Below the pieces are notes generated by a model. It saw only the letters and a program-made list of their open reading frames with translations. It was not told the DNA's origin and searched no databases. Both the position numbers and the translations under genes were made by a program. A DNA stretch of 64,000 bases from Myxococcus sp. RHSTA-1-4 (GTDB lineage Bacteria > Myxococcota > Myxococcia > Myxococcales > Myxococcaceae): the NCBI RefSeq assembly GCF_020037125.1, contig NZ_JAIQDG010000021.1, positions 62,001 through 126,000 of the forward strand, in the 5' to 3' direction. Shown piece by piece: positions 34,788 through 42,662 of the stretch (the first letter of the stretch is position 1; every line of letters starts with the position of its first letter).

Positions 34788-35477
34788 ATGTCCCATGTCC
34801 TCATCGTCGACGACGAGCGCGACCTCGCCGAGCTCATTGACTTCAACCTGCGGGGCGCTGGCTTCACCACCCACCTGGCCTTCACGGGAGAGGCGGCCCT
34901 GGCCGCGGCGCGCGAGCGCCCCCCGGAGCTCGTCCTCCTGGACCTGATGCTGCCGGACATGTCGGGCATCGACGTGTGCCGCCACCTGCGGGCGAGCGCG
35001 CAGTCGCGCGGCGTGCTCATCGTCATGCTCACCGCCAAGGGCGAGGAGTCGGACCGCATCCGCGGCTTCGAGGTGGGCGCGGACGACTATGTCGTGAAGC
35101 CCTTCAGCGTGAGGGAGCTGGTGCTGCGCCTCAAGGCCATCCTCCGCCGCAGCGGCCCGCCCCAGGGCCGCGCCGCGCCGCTGGCGCTGGGCCCGCTCAA
35201 GCTGGATGTGTCCGCCCACCGCTTCTACGTCGAGGACAAGGAGGTGGCGCTGACGGCCCTCGAGTTCCGCCTGCTCGAGCACCTGATGTCCAGGCTGGGG
35301 CGCGTGCAGACGCGCGAGCAGCTCCTCGAGGAGGTCTGGGGGCTGTCCTCCTCGCTGGAGACGCGCACCATCGACACCCACGTCATGCGCCTGCGCGACA
35401 AGCTGGGCCCCGCCCGCGCGCTGCTCGAGACGGTGCGCGGTGTGGGCTACCGCATCATGAGTCCGGCCACGGAGTGA
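34788..35477 (+). CDS. phoB: Second PhoB/OmpR-family response regulator, without adjacent kinase
   Basis: 229 residues. Receiver with D8-D9, D52 (LVLLDLMLPDMSG) and Lys in YVVKPFSVREL; winged-helix C-terminus (ALEFRLLEHLMSRLGRVQTR, VRGVGYRIM). It is closely similar to the PhoB at 24143. It lies directly upstream of pstS and divergent from the NtrB/NtrC pair, with no kinase of its own. An orphan PhoB-type regulator named PhoP4 has been described in Myxococcus xanthus; whether this is its orthologue cannot be decided here. Confidence 0.88.
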   Translation: MSHVLIVDDERDLAELIDFNLRGAGFTTHLAFTGEAALAAARERPPELVLLDLMLPDMSGIDVCRHLRASAQSRGVLIVMLTAKGEESDRIRGFEVGADDYVVKPFSVRELVLRLKAILRRSGPPQGRAAPLALGPLKLDVSAHRFYVEDKEVALTALEFRLLEHLMSRLGRVQTREQLLEEVWGLSSSLETRTIDTHVMRLRDKLGPARALLETVRGVGYRIMSPATE

Positions 35478-35480
35478 CTT

Positions 35481-35520
35481 CGTTACGCGGATGTCACGGG
35501 GAAGCCGCGACATGGTCACA
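35481..35520 (+). promoter_or_regulatory. Pho-box-like phased repeats upstream of pstS
   Basis: The half sites CGTTACG, TGTCACG and GGTCACA occur in 11-nt register, with a degenerate unit (AGCCGCG) in the third position. A -10-like CAATAG lies 6 nt after the last unit, and pstS starts 65 nt after the array. The arrangement fits PhoB activation of pstS. Confidence 0.6.
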
Positions 35521-35584
35521 GACGCTCAATAGAAGCGCGACCTACTTTCAGCCACACACCCTCCACCTCGGAGAAGCCCCACTC

Positions 35585-36406
35585 ATGAAGACCTTCCTCA
35601 AGTCGCTCGTCGCGGTGCTGCTGGTGGCCCTTCCGGTGGCCGCCCAGGCCGGCACCGTCACCGTCAAGGGCTCGGACACCATGGTCATCCTCGGGCAGCG
35701 CTGGGCCGAGGAGTTCATGAAGAAGAACGCCGGCGCCAAGGTGCAGGTCACCGGTGGCGGCTCCGGCACCGGTCTGGCCGCGCTGCAGAACGGCACCACG
35801 GACATCGCCATGTCCAGCCGGGACATCAAGAAGGCGGAGAGCGACAAGCTCCGTGCGAAATACAACACCGCCGCCGAGGAGATTCCGGTGGCGAAGGACG
35901 GCGTCACCTTCTACGTCAACGAGGGCAACCCGGTGAACGCCCTCTCCGTGGAGCAGCTCCGCGGCATCTACCTGGGTGACATCACCAACTGGAAGGAAGT
36001 CGGCGGCCCGGACGCGCCCATCGTCGTCTACTCCCGCGAGAACTCCTCCGGCACCTACGTCTTCGTGAAGGACAACGTGCTCAACGGTGAGGACTACGTC
36101 GCCTCCGCCCAGACACTGCCCGGCACCGCCGCGGTGGTGAACGCCGTCGCCAAGGAGAAGCACGGCATCGGCTACGGCGGCTCCGCCTATGCCAAGGGCA
36201 TCAAGGAGCTGAAGGTCAAGCAGGGCAACGAGGAGATCGCCCCCACCGCCGACAACATCAAGTCCGGCAAGTACCCCCTGTCGCGCAACCTCTACTTCTA
36301 CCTGCGCAACAAGCCGGCGGGCGAGGTCAAGGCCTTCATCGACTACGCCCTGTCCCCCGAGGGCCAGGCCGTCGTCACCAAGGTCGGCTACTTCCCCGTG
36401 AAGTAG
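35585..36406 (+). CDS. pstS: Phosphate ABC transporter substrate-binding protein PstS
   Basis: 273 residues with a signal peptide (MKTFLKSLVAVLLVALPVAA, cleavage after AQA). Phosphate-binding motifs are VKGSDTMVILG, TGGGSGTGLAALQNGTTDIA and SRENSSGTYVF. There is no lipobox, so the protein should be periplasmic and soluble. The upstream in-frame extension covers phoB and is an artefact. It is the first gene of pstSCAB-phoU, preceded by Pho-box-like repeats. Confidence 0.96.
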   Translation: MKTFLKSLVAVLLVALPVAAQAGTVTVKGSDTMVILGQRWAEEFMKKNAGAKVQVTGGGSGTGLAALQNGTTDIAMSSRDIKKAESDKLRAKYNTAAEEIPVAKDGVTFYVNEGNPVNALSVEQLRGIYLGDITNWKEVGGPDAPIVVYSRENSSGTYVFVKDNVLNGEDYVASAQTLPGTAAVVNAVAKEKHGIGYGGSAYAKGIKELKVKQGNEEIAPTADNIKSGKYPLSRNLYFYLRNKPAGEVKAFIDYALSPEGQAVVTKVGYFPVK

Positions 36407-36412
36407 TCCTTC

Positions 36413-36430
36413 CGTCACACGATTGTCACG
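36413..36430 (+). promoter_or_regulatory. Pho-box-like repeat between pstS and pstC
   Basis: CGTCACA, a 4-nt spacer (CGAT) and TGTCACG form the exact 7-4-7 Pho-box geometry within the 41-nt pstS-pstC gap. It ends 17 nt before the annotated pstC ATG, so a promoter here would favour initiation at the downstream ATG at 36466. Confidence 0.5.
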
Positions 36431-36447
36431 CGAGGCACCGGCCCACC

Positions 36448-37458
36448 ATGGATAGACAGGCGGTCATGCAGCAGGGTCTCGCGGAAACCATTCCAGTGCC
36501 GCGCCTTTCTCCGGAAGCGCGGCGGCGGCAGCTCCGGGAGAAGGCCATCGCGGGCTTCATCACGCTGATGGCCTTCACCGGCATCGCCGCTCTGGTGCTC
36601 ATCCTCGTCTTCGTGGCCAAGGAGGCGCTGGCGCTCTTCACGGAGGCCGAGGCCCGCCACGAGGCCAGCCTCTCCAAGATGTTCCTGCCGCAGGTGGTCC
36701 GCCAGGGCCGCCCGCCCGCCTTCGTCTGGCAGCCGGTCTCCAACGTCCCCAAGGTCAGCATGATTCCGCTGTTCATCGGGACGCTGAAGACCACCGCCGT
36801 CTCCATGCTGGTGGCCGTGCCGGTGGGCGTCTTCGGCGCGCTGTACGCCGCGGAGTTCGCGCCGCGCCGGCTGCGCGAGCTGCTCAAGCCCGTCATCGAG
36901 CTGCTGGCCGGCATCCCCTCCGTGGTGCTGGGCTTCTTCGCGCTGATGGTGATGGCCACCGTGCTCCAGGACGCCTTCGGCCTGCACACCCGCCTCAACG
37001 CGGTGGTGGCCGGCCTGGGGCTGGCGCTGGCCATCGTCCCCGTCATCTTCACGGTGGCCGAGGACTCGCTCACCGCGGTGCCGCGCAGCTACCGCGAGGC
37101 GTCCCTCGCGCTGGGCGCCACCCCGTGGGAGACGGCCTGGAAGGTGGTGCTCCCCGCCGCCGCCCCCGGCATCCTCGCCGCGTGCGTGCTGGGCTTCGGC
37201 CGCGCCATCGGCGAGACGATGATCATCCTCATGGCCTCCGGGAACGCGGCCATCGTCTCCGCCAACCTCGGCGACTCGGTGCGCTCGCTGTCGGCCACCA
37301 TCGCCGCGGAGATGGGGGAGGTCGTGGTGGGCAGCACGCACTACTCCATCCTCTTCTTCATCGGCGTGCAGCTCTTCCTCTTCACCTTCGTCCTCAACAT
37401 GCTGGCCTCGGCCTGGACGAAGCGGGTCATCAAGCGGCTGACCGGGAGCGCCTCGTGA
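36448..37458 (+). CDS. pstC: Phosphate ABC transporter permease PstC
   Basis: 336 residues with about six membrane segments. The binding-protein-dependent permease block ([20 protein letters not shown] followed by LPAAAPGILAACVLGFGRAI) is clear. An alternative start, ATG at 36466 (MQQGLAETIPVP), has AGGCGG upstream and may be the true one. The stop overlaps pstA (GTGA). It pairs with PstA to form the inner-membrane phosphate channel. Confidence 0.95.
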   Translation: MDRQAVMQQGLAETIPVPRLSPEARRRQLREKAIAGFITLMAFTGIAALVLILVFVAKEALALFTEAEARHEASLSKMFLPQVVRQGRPPAFVWQPVSNVPKVSMIPLFIGTLKTTAVSMLVAVPVGVFGALYAAEFAPRRLRELLKPVIELLAGIPSVVLGFFALMVMATVLQDAFGLHTRLNAVVAGLGLALAIVPVIFTVAEDSLTAVPRSYREASLALGATPWETAWKVVLPAAAPGILAACVLGFGRAIGETMIILMASGNAAIVSANLGDSVRSLSATIAAEMGEVVVGSTHYSILFFIGVQLFLFTFVLNMLASAWTKRVIKRLTGSAS

Positions 37459-38366
37459 CGTACACCTCGCGCCGCGCGGTGGGGCTGGCCCTCACCACGC
37501 TCACCGGGCTGGCCGCCTTCATCATGGTGGCCATGCTGGCCCTCATCCTCCTGGACGTCGTCGCCAACGGCGCCGGCCACGTCACCTGGGAGTTCCTCAC
37601 CCAGCCGCCCTCCGACGGGATGATGGGCGGCGGCATCTTCCCCGCCATCGTCGGCACCGCGGCGCTCACCCTGCTGATGACGCTGGCGGTGATGCCGGTG
37701 GGGGTGCTGACGGCCGTCTACCTGCACGAGTACGCCCCGCCGGGCTCCCGGCTCGCGCGCTGGGTACGCGTGGCGGTGGTGAACCTGGCGGGCGTGCCCT
37801 CCATCGTCTTCGGCCTCTTCGGCCTGGGCTTCTTCATCCTCTTCGTCGGCCGGGGCATGGACCGGATGCTCGGCCACGAGGAGATGTACTGGGCCCAGCC
37901 GGGCATCCTCTGGGCCTCGCTCACGCTGGCGGTGCTGACGCTGCCCGTGGTCATCGTCTCCACGGAGGAGGCCCTGCGCGCGGTGCCGCTGGACCACCGC
38001 ACCGCCAGCCTCGCGCTGGGCGCCACCCAGTCCCAGACGCTGGCGCGGGTGGTGCTGCCGGGCGCGCTGCCGGGCATCCTCACCGGGACCGTGCTGGCCA
38101 TCTCCCGCGGCGCGGGCGAGGTGGCCCCCATCCTCTTCACCGGGGCCGCCTACTTCCTCCCGGACCTGCCGAGCCGGCTCAACTCCCAGTTCATGCACCT
38201 GGGCTACCACACGTACGTGCTGGCCACCCAGTCCCCGGACGTGGAGGCCACCCGCCCGCTGTTGTATGCGACGGTGCTGGTGCTGCTGCTGCTCACCTTC
38301 GCCCTCAACCTCGTCGCGGTCATCATCCGGACGCGCACGCGCCGCAAGGCCGCCGGCGCCCACTGA
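37455..38366 (+). CDS. pstA: Phosphate ABC transporter permease PstA
   Basis: 303 residues from a GTG overlapping the pstC stop by 4 nt. About six membrane segments; the permease signature is [20 protein letters not shown] with [20 protein letters not shown]. It forms the second half of the phosphate channel. The C-terminus is basic ([12 protein letters not shown]). A longer frame beginning inside pstC is a reading artefact. Confidence 0.95.
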   Translation: MTYTSRRAVGLALTTLTGLAAFIMVAMLALILLDVVANGAGHVTWEFLTQPPSDGMMGGGIFPAIVGTAALTLLMTLAVMPVGVLTAVYLHEYAPPGSRLARWVRVAVVNLAGVPSIVFGLFGLGFFILFVGRGMDRMLGHEEMYWAQPGILWASLTLAVLTLPVVIVSTEEALRAVPLDHRTASLALGATQSQTLARVVLPGALPGILTGTVLAISRGAGEVAPILFTGAAYFLPDLPSRLNSQFMHLGYHTYVLATQSPDVEATRPLLYATVLVLLLLTFALNLVAVIIRTRTRRKAAGAH

Positions 38367-38379
38367 CGGTACGCCTTCC

Positions 38380-39156
38380 ATGACCCTCCAGCACTCCCCA
38401 CCGCGCGCGAAGATGGAGGCGCGGGAGCTGACCCTCCGCTACGGCACCAAGACGGCCATCAGCAGGATTTCCCTGGCCATCCTCGACCGTCAGGTGACGG
38501 CCCTCATCGGCCCCTCCGGCTGCGGGAAGTCCACCTTCCTGCGCTCGCTCAACCGGATGAACGACCTCATTCCGGGCACCCACCACACCGGCCACATCCT
38601 GCTGGACTCCATGGACATCCACGACCGCAGCGTGGACGTGGTGGACCTGCGCCGCCGCGTGGGCATGGTGTTCCAGAAGTCCAACCCCTTCCCCAAGAGC
38701 ATCTTCGAGAACGTGGCCTACGGCCTGCGCGTGGGGGGGATGAAGGACAAGGCGGAGCTGGCCAACCGGGTGGAGAAGTCCCTGCGCGGCGCCGCCCTCT
38801 GGGACGAGGTGAAGGACCGCCTCAACGAGAGCGCGCTGGGCCTGTCCGGCGGCCAGCAGCAGCGCCTGTGCATCGCCCGCGCCATGGCCGTGGAGCCCGA
38901 GGTGCTGCTGATGGACGAGCCGGCGAGCGCGCTGGACCCCATCGCCACCGCGAAAATCGAGGAGCTCATCCACGAGCTGAAGGCGCAGTACACCATCGCC
39001 ATCGTCACCCACAACATGCAGCAGGCTGCCCGCGTGTCGGACCGGACGGCTTTCTTCTACATGGGCGAGCTGGTGGAATGCGGGCCCACGGAGCAGATCT
39101 TCACCAACCCGCGTGAGAAGCGCACCGAGGACTACGTCACCGGGAAGTTCGGGTGA
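38380..39156 (+). CDS. pstB: Phosphate ABC transporter ATP-binding protein PstB
   Basis: 258 residues from the ATG at 38380. Walker [20 protein letters not shown], the PstB-specific [19 protein letters not shown], signature [14 protein letters not shown] and Walker [14 protein letters not shown] are all intact. It powers PstCA and, with PhoU and PhoR, takes part in phosphate signalling. It lies 13 nt after pstA. Confidence 0.97.
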   Translation: MTLQHSPPRAKMEARELTLRYGTKTAISRISLAILDRQVTALIGPSGCGKSTFLRSLNRMNDLIPGTHHTGHILLDSMDIHDRSVDVVDLRRRVGMVFQKSNPFPKSIFENVAYGLRVGGMKDKAELANRVEKSLRGAALWDEVKDRLNESALGLSGGQQQRLCIARAMAVEPEVLLMDEPASALDPIATAKIEELIHELKAQYTIAIVTHNMQQAARVSDRTAFFYMGELVECGPTEQIFTNPREKRTEDYVTGKFG

Positions 39157-39185
39157 GCGGACGAGCGGACGAAGGGACACGGAAG

Positions 39186-39872
39186 ATGCCGGCGACGCAT
39201 ACGGACAAGGCCTTCGAGCAGGACCTGCGGGACTTGCGCGAGAAGCTCCTGGCGATGGGGGCGAAGGTGGAGAACCTCATCGCGCAGAGCGTGAAGGCCC
39301 TCACCGAGCGCGACAGCCCGCTCGCGGAGAAGGTCGTCGCGGCGGACAAGGACGTCAACCGCCTGGAGGTGGAGATTGACGAGCTGTGCCGGCGCATCCT
39401 CGCGCTGCGCCAGCCGGCCGCCAGTGACTTGCGCCTCATCACCACCGCGCTGAAGATCGTCACCGACCTGGAGCGCATCGGCGACCTGGCCGTCAACATC
39501 GCCGAGCGCTCCATGGACCTCAACCAGGTCCCCCCGCTGGCCCCGTACATCGACACGCCCCGGCTGGCGGAGCTGGCGCAGCAGCAGGTGAAGAAGGCGC
39601 TGGACTCCTTCGTCTCCGGCGACGTGGCCAAGGCGGAGGAGGTGCTCCAGGGGGATGACCTGCTGGATGCCCTCTTCCTGAAGATCTTCAACGAGCTCCT
39701 CGCGTACATGATGGAGGACTCGAAGAACATCCGCCGGGCCACCGCGCTGATGTTCATCGCCAAGCACCTGGAGCGCATCGGCGACCACGCGATGAACGTG
39801 GCGGAGATGGTGGTCTACATGGTGCGCGGCAAGGACATCCGCCACCCGCGCAGCCGCAACCTCCCCGAGTAG
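39186..39872 (+). CDS. phoU: Phosphate signalling protein PhoU
   Basis: 228 residues from the ATG at 39186; a GTG at 39153 overlapping the pstB stop is a possible longer start. Two PhoU helical repeats are visible, each ending with a metal-binding E-R-I-G-D motif (TDLERIGDLAVNIAER and KHLERIGDHAMNVAEM). PhoU links the Pst transporter to PhoR and keeps the regulon off in high phosphate. It is the last gene of the pst operon. Confidence 0.95.
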   Translation: MPATHTDKAFEQDLRDLREKLLAMGAKVENLIAQSVKALTERDSPLAEKVVAADKDVNRLEVEIDELCRRILALRQPAASDLRLITTALKIVTDLERIGDLAVNIAERSMDLNQVPPLAPYIDTPRLAELAQQQVKKALDSFVSGDVAKAEEVLQGDDLLDALFLKIFNELLAYMMEDSKNIRRATALMFIAKHLERIGDHAMNVAEMVVYMVRGKDIRHPRSRNLPE

Positions 39873-39882
39873 CCGGGCGCTG

Positions 39883-39900
39883 CTTCACCGGGCCGTCACC
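39883..39900 (+). promoter_or_regulatory. Pho-box-like repeat upstream of the glycosyltransferase gene
   Basis: CTTCACC, a 4-nt spacer (GGGC) and CGTCACC again show 11-nt phasing. It starts 11 nt after the phoU stop and lies about 77 nt before the glycosyltransferase start. It is weaker than the pstS and pstC sites because one half site lacks the central G. Confidence 0.4.
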
Positions 39901-39976
39901 GAGAATTGGCCCGGGCGCCGCGAGCGCTTCGCGGGCCTGTCTCAAGGCACCTCTAGCGTGGCACCCGGGTCGCGCG

Positions 39977-41218
39977 ATGACCGCGCGCCCACCTGGGGAC
40001 TGCCCGCGAATGCTGCTCGCCTCCGGCCTCTTGCTGCTCGCCGCCCTCTTCGGTCTCACCGCCCTCGTCATCCAGTACGTCCTCGTGCTCCGCCACCGGA
40101 GCGAGCCGCCCCGGCCCTTCCCCGCCGGCGCCCGCCGGCCCGGCATCTCCATCCTCAAGCCGCTGTGCGGCGTGGATGACGACCTGGAGGCCAACCTGGA
40201 GCAATTCGCCCGGCTGGACTACGCGGGTGAGTACGAGGTGGTGCTGGGCGTGAAGGACACGCGGGACGCCGCCTTCGCGGTGGCGCGGGCGGCGGTGGCC
40301 CGCTGGCCGCACGTCATGCGCCTGGAGTTCCAGGTGGGCGAGCCGGGGCTGAATCCAAAGGTGAACCAGCTCATCACCCTGGCGGACCGGGCGCGCTTCG
40401 ACATCCTCGTCATCAGCGACAGCAACACGCGCGTGGCGCCGGGCTACCTGGAGGAAATCGCCGCGGGCTTCGCGGACCCCTCCGTCGGGTGCGTGACGCA
40501 CCCGGTGGCGGGCATCGGAGAGCGGACGTTCGGCTCGCTGCTGGACAACCTCTACCTGGCCGCGAGCGCCGCGGCGGGGATGATTGCCGCCAAGCGCTTC
40601 GCCGGCCAGGACATCGTGGTGGGCAAGTCCATGGCACTGCGGCGCGAGGACGTGGACGCGCTGGGGGGCTTCTACTCCGTGCGCAACGTGCTGGCGGAGG
40701 ACTACGTCATCGGACAATGGGTGACGCGCAAGCTGGGCCGGCGGGTGGTGGTGGCGCGCACGCCGGTATTCAACGTGTCGCTGCGCAAGAGCGTCAGCGC
40801 CTTCTTCCAGCGCTACCTGCGCTGGAGTGTCATCCACCGCACGGCGGTGTCGCCGTCCACGTACCTGGCGCAGGCCCTGCTCAACCCGGTGCCGCTGGCC
40901 CTCCTCGGCGCGCTGCTTCTCCCCTCCCCGGCGACGGGCACCGTGGCCAGCTTGATTGTGCTGGGCAAGGTGGCGGTGGACCTGGCCGCCTTCCGCGCGC
41001 TGCGCCCGGAGTCCGTGCCCTGGGACGCGGTGCCGGGCGTGCTGGTCAAGGACGCGCTGCTCTTCGCCGCGTGGTGGCACGGCCTCTTCTTCCGCACCGT
41101 GAACTGGCGCGGCACGAAGCTGCGCGTGGCGCCGGGCACCCGGCTGGTGCCGCTGCGCGTCACGGCCTCCGCGCCGGACGCGGGCGACGAACTGTTCGCG
41201 GGTGACCTCGCGAGCTGA
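39977..41218 (+). CDS. Ceramide-glucosyltransferase-like glycosyltransferase (GT21/HpnI-like)
   Basis: 413 residues from the ATG at 39977; the ATG at 40010 (MLLASGLLLLAALFG) begins right at the first membrane helix and is equally possible. GT21 features: ISILKPLCGVDDDLEANL, the metal-binding D-x-N in ILVISDSNTRV, ALRREDVDALGG, acidic AEDYVIG and the QRYLRW (Q/R-x-x-R-W) motif, with C-terminal membrane helices. Relatives glycosylate ceramide, diacylglycerol or hopanoid lipids. The Pho-box-like site upstream and the pst neighbourhood suggest a role in phosphate-limited membrane remodelling (inference). Confidence 0.8.
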   Translation: MTARPPGDCPRMLLASGLLLLAALFGLTALVIQYVLVLRHRSEPPRPFPAGARRPGISILKPLCGVDDDLEANLEQFARLDYAGEYEVVLGVKDTRDAAFAVARAAVARWPHVMRLEFQVGEPGLNPKVNQLITLADRARFDILVISDSNTRVAPGYLEEIAAGFADPSVGCVTHPVAGIGERTFGSLLDNLYLAASAAAGMIAAKRFAGQDIVVGKSMALRREDVDALGGFYSVRNVLAEDYVIGQWVTRKLGRRVVVARTPVFNVSLRKSVSAFFQRYLRWSVIHRTAVSPSTYLAQALLNPVPLALLGALLLPSPATGTVASLIVLGKVAVDLAAFRALRPESVPWDAVPGVLVKDALLFAAWWHGLFFRTVNWRGTKLRVAPGTRLVPLRVTASAPDAGDELFAGDLAS

Positions 41219-41293
41219 CGCAGCCCTGTTTCACACGTCTTGCGCCACATTCACCGGACGGCCCTGATGCGGACGCGAGGAATGCCTATCTCC

Positions 41294-42133
41294 ATGGGCA
41301 TGCCCATCCGGACGCTGGCACACCTGTCGGACCTGCACCTGGACCTGAGCCCCCAGAGCGACGCCTCGGCCCGCGCGCTGGTGGAGGCGCTCCAGGCCGA
41401 GGCCGTGGACCATGTGGTGGTGACGGGGGACCTGACGCACCAGGGCGGACATGGGGAGTACCACCGCTTCCGCGACATCTTCGCGCCCCTGCTGGACACC
41501 GGGCGGCTCACCTTCATCCCCGGCAACCATGACCGGCCCGGCGACGATGCCGGCTGTGCGTGGATGGAGGGAAACAAGGTGCGCACGGTGGAGACTCCAG
41601 GACTCTTCCTGGTGTGCGTGGACTCCACGGGCGCCCACAACCGCAACTACTTCGCCAGCCACGGGGCGCTGTCCCACGCGGAGCTGGACGCGGTGGACGC
41701 GGCGCTGGAGGCCGCGCCTCGCGGTGCCCTGGCCGCGGTGCTGGTGCACCACCACGTGCTGCCGCTGCCCGAGGAGAGCTTCCCGGAGCGGCTGGCCACG
41801 CTGCTGGGCTGGCCCCACGCGGCGGAGCTGCCGCTGGGGGCGGAGTGGCTGACACGCCTCCAGGGACGGTGCGACCTGGTGCTGCACGGCCACCGCCACG
41901 TGCCCCGTGAGCGCGTGCTGGAAGGGGCCGGAGGGCGGCCGCTGCGCATCTACAACGCGGGCAGTTCCACGGAGCTGGGCCGCTTCCGGATGTTCCGCCA
42001 CTCGGCCGGCCGGCTGCAGGGCGAGCCGTCCTGGTGCCGCTCGTCGGTACCCGAGCAGCCCCGCACGGCGGGCCACAACGTGCGCCCGGCATTGCAGTAC
42101 CTGGTCGCGCAGATCGGCATCGCGCTGTTCTAG
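41294..42133 (+). CDS. Metallophosphoesterase (3',5'-cyclic-nucleotide-phosphodiesterase-like)
   Basis: About 280 residues. Calcineurin-like motifs run in order: HLSDLHLD, VVTGDLTHQG, PGNHDRPGD, LVHHHVLPLPE and LHGHRHV. The core resembles CpdA/YkuE-type enzymes. Start codon is uncertain: ATGs at 41282, 41294 and 41300 are all in frame just before the first motif; the nearest ribosome-like GAGGA is at 41277. Substrate unknown. A perfect hairpin begins at the stop codon. Confidence 0.82.
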   Translation: MGMPIRTLAHLSDLHLDLSPQSDASARALVEALQAEAVDHVVVTGDLTHQGGHGEYHRFRDIFAPLLDTGRLTFIPGNHDRPGDDAGCAWMEGNKVRTVETPGLFLVCVDSTGAHNRNYFASHGALSHAELDAVDAALEAAPRGALAAVLVHHHVLPLPEESFPERLATLLGWPHAAELPLGAEWLTRLQGRCDLVLHGHRHVPRERVLEGAGGRPLRIYNAGSSTELGRFRMFRHSAGRLQGEPSWCRSSVPEQPRTAGHNVRPALQYLVAQIGIALF

Positions 42134-42163
42134 CGCCCGCCCGTCCGCTGTCCCGGCGGGCGC
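42133..42163 (+). terminator. Hairpin after the second metallophosphoesterase
   Basis: A perfect 9-bp GC-rich stem (GCGCCCGCC with GGCGGGCGC) starts at the last base of the stop codon and is followed by CGTTCT. It lacks a long T-run, so termination may be partial. Confidence 0.55.
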
Positions 42164-42230
42164 CGTTCTACCGCCTGCCGCGAATGAGGAAGGACTCCGG
42201 CGGCGTTCATCTCCTGTCGGGGGAGACTGA

Positions 42231-42611
42231 TTGGCGAGACAGGCAACGGACGGCGGCGAACGAAGGGTCCTGGTCGTGGACGACGACGCGGACTGGAGGG
42301 AGTTTCTCCGGCTCAGTCTGGAGGACCTTGGCTACGAGACGACCGAGGCCGCGGATGGACAGGAGGCGCTGGACACGCTGAAGCGGGGCGACCGCTACGG
42401 CATCATGCTCCTGGACCTCAACATGCCGGGCATGAGCGGGCTGGAGGTGGTGGAGAAGCTGCCACGCGGCCGCCATCCCCGCATCGTGTTCCTCACCTCG
42501 GCGGCGGCGCAGGACGTGGGCAACGCGCTCTTGTCCGGGCCGCATTACTACCTGCCCAAGGGTGCCAGCCGGGCCCAACTGTCGCTCCTCTTGCAGTCAC
42601 TTGGGGAGTGA
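42231..42611 (+). CDS. Single-domain response regulator
   Basis: 126 residues from a TTG start with GGGGGAG six nucleotides upstream. Receiver residues are D17-D18-D19, D62 in IMLLDLNMPGMSG, and Lys in YYLPKGAS; the switch Thr/Ser position reads LTSAAAQ. There is no output domain and no kinase nearby, so its partner is unknown. The TTG start suggests low expression. Confidence 0.85.
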   Translation: MARQATDGGERRVLVVDDDADWREFLRLSLEDLGYETTEAADGQEALDTLKRGDRYGIMLLDLNMPGMSGLEVVEKLPRGRHPRIVFLTSAAAQDVGNALLSGPHYYLPKGASRAQLSLLLQSLGE

Positions 42612-42662
42612 GCGGCCGGACGGCAGCGGTTAGGGTAGAGGGCCCCTGAGAGGAGGGCCATC

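Noticed and set aside
34733-41237. The 11-mer TGTTTCACACG occurs both before the second phoB (34733) and before the second metallophosphoesterase (41227)
   Set aside because: Shared 11-mers are expected by chance in 64 kb, and neither copy has a second half site in good 11-nt register, so I did not count them as Pho boxes.
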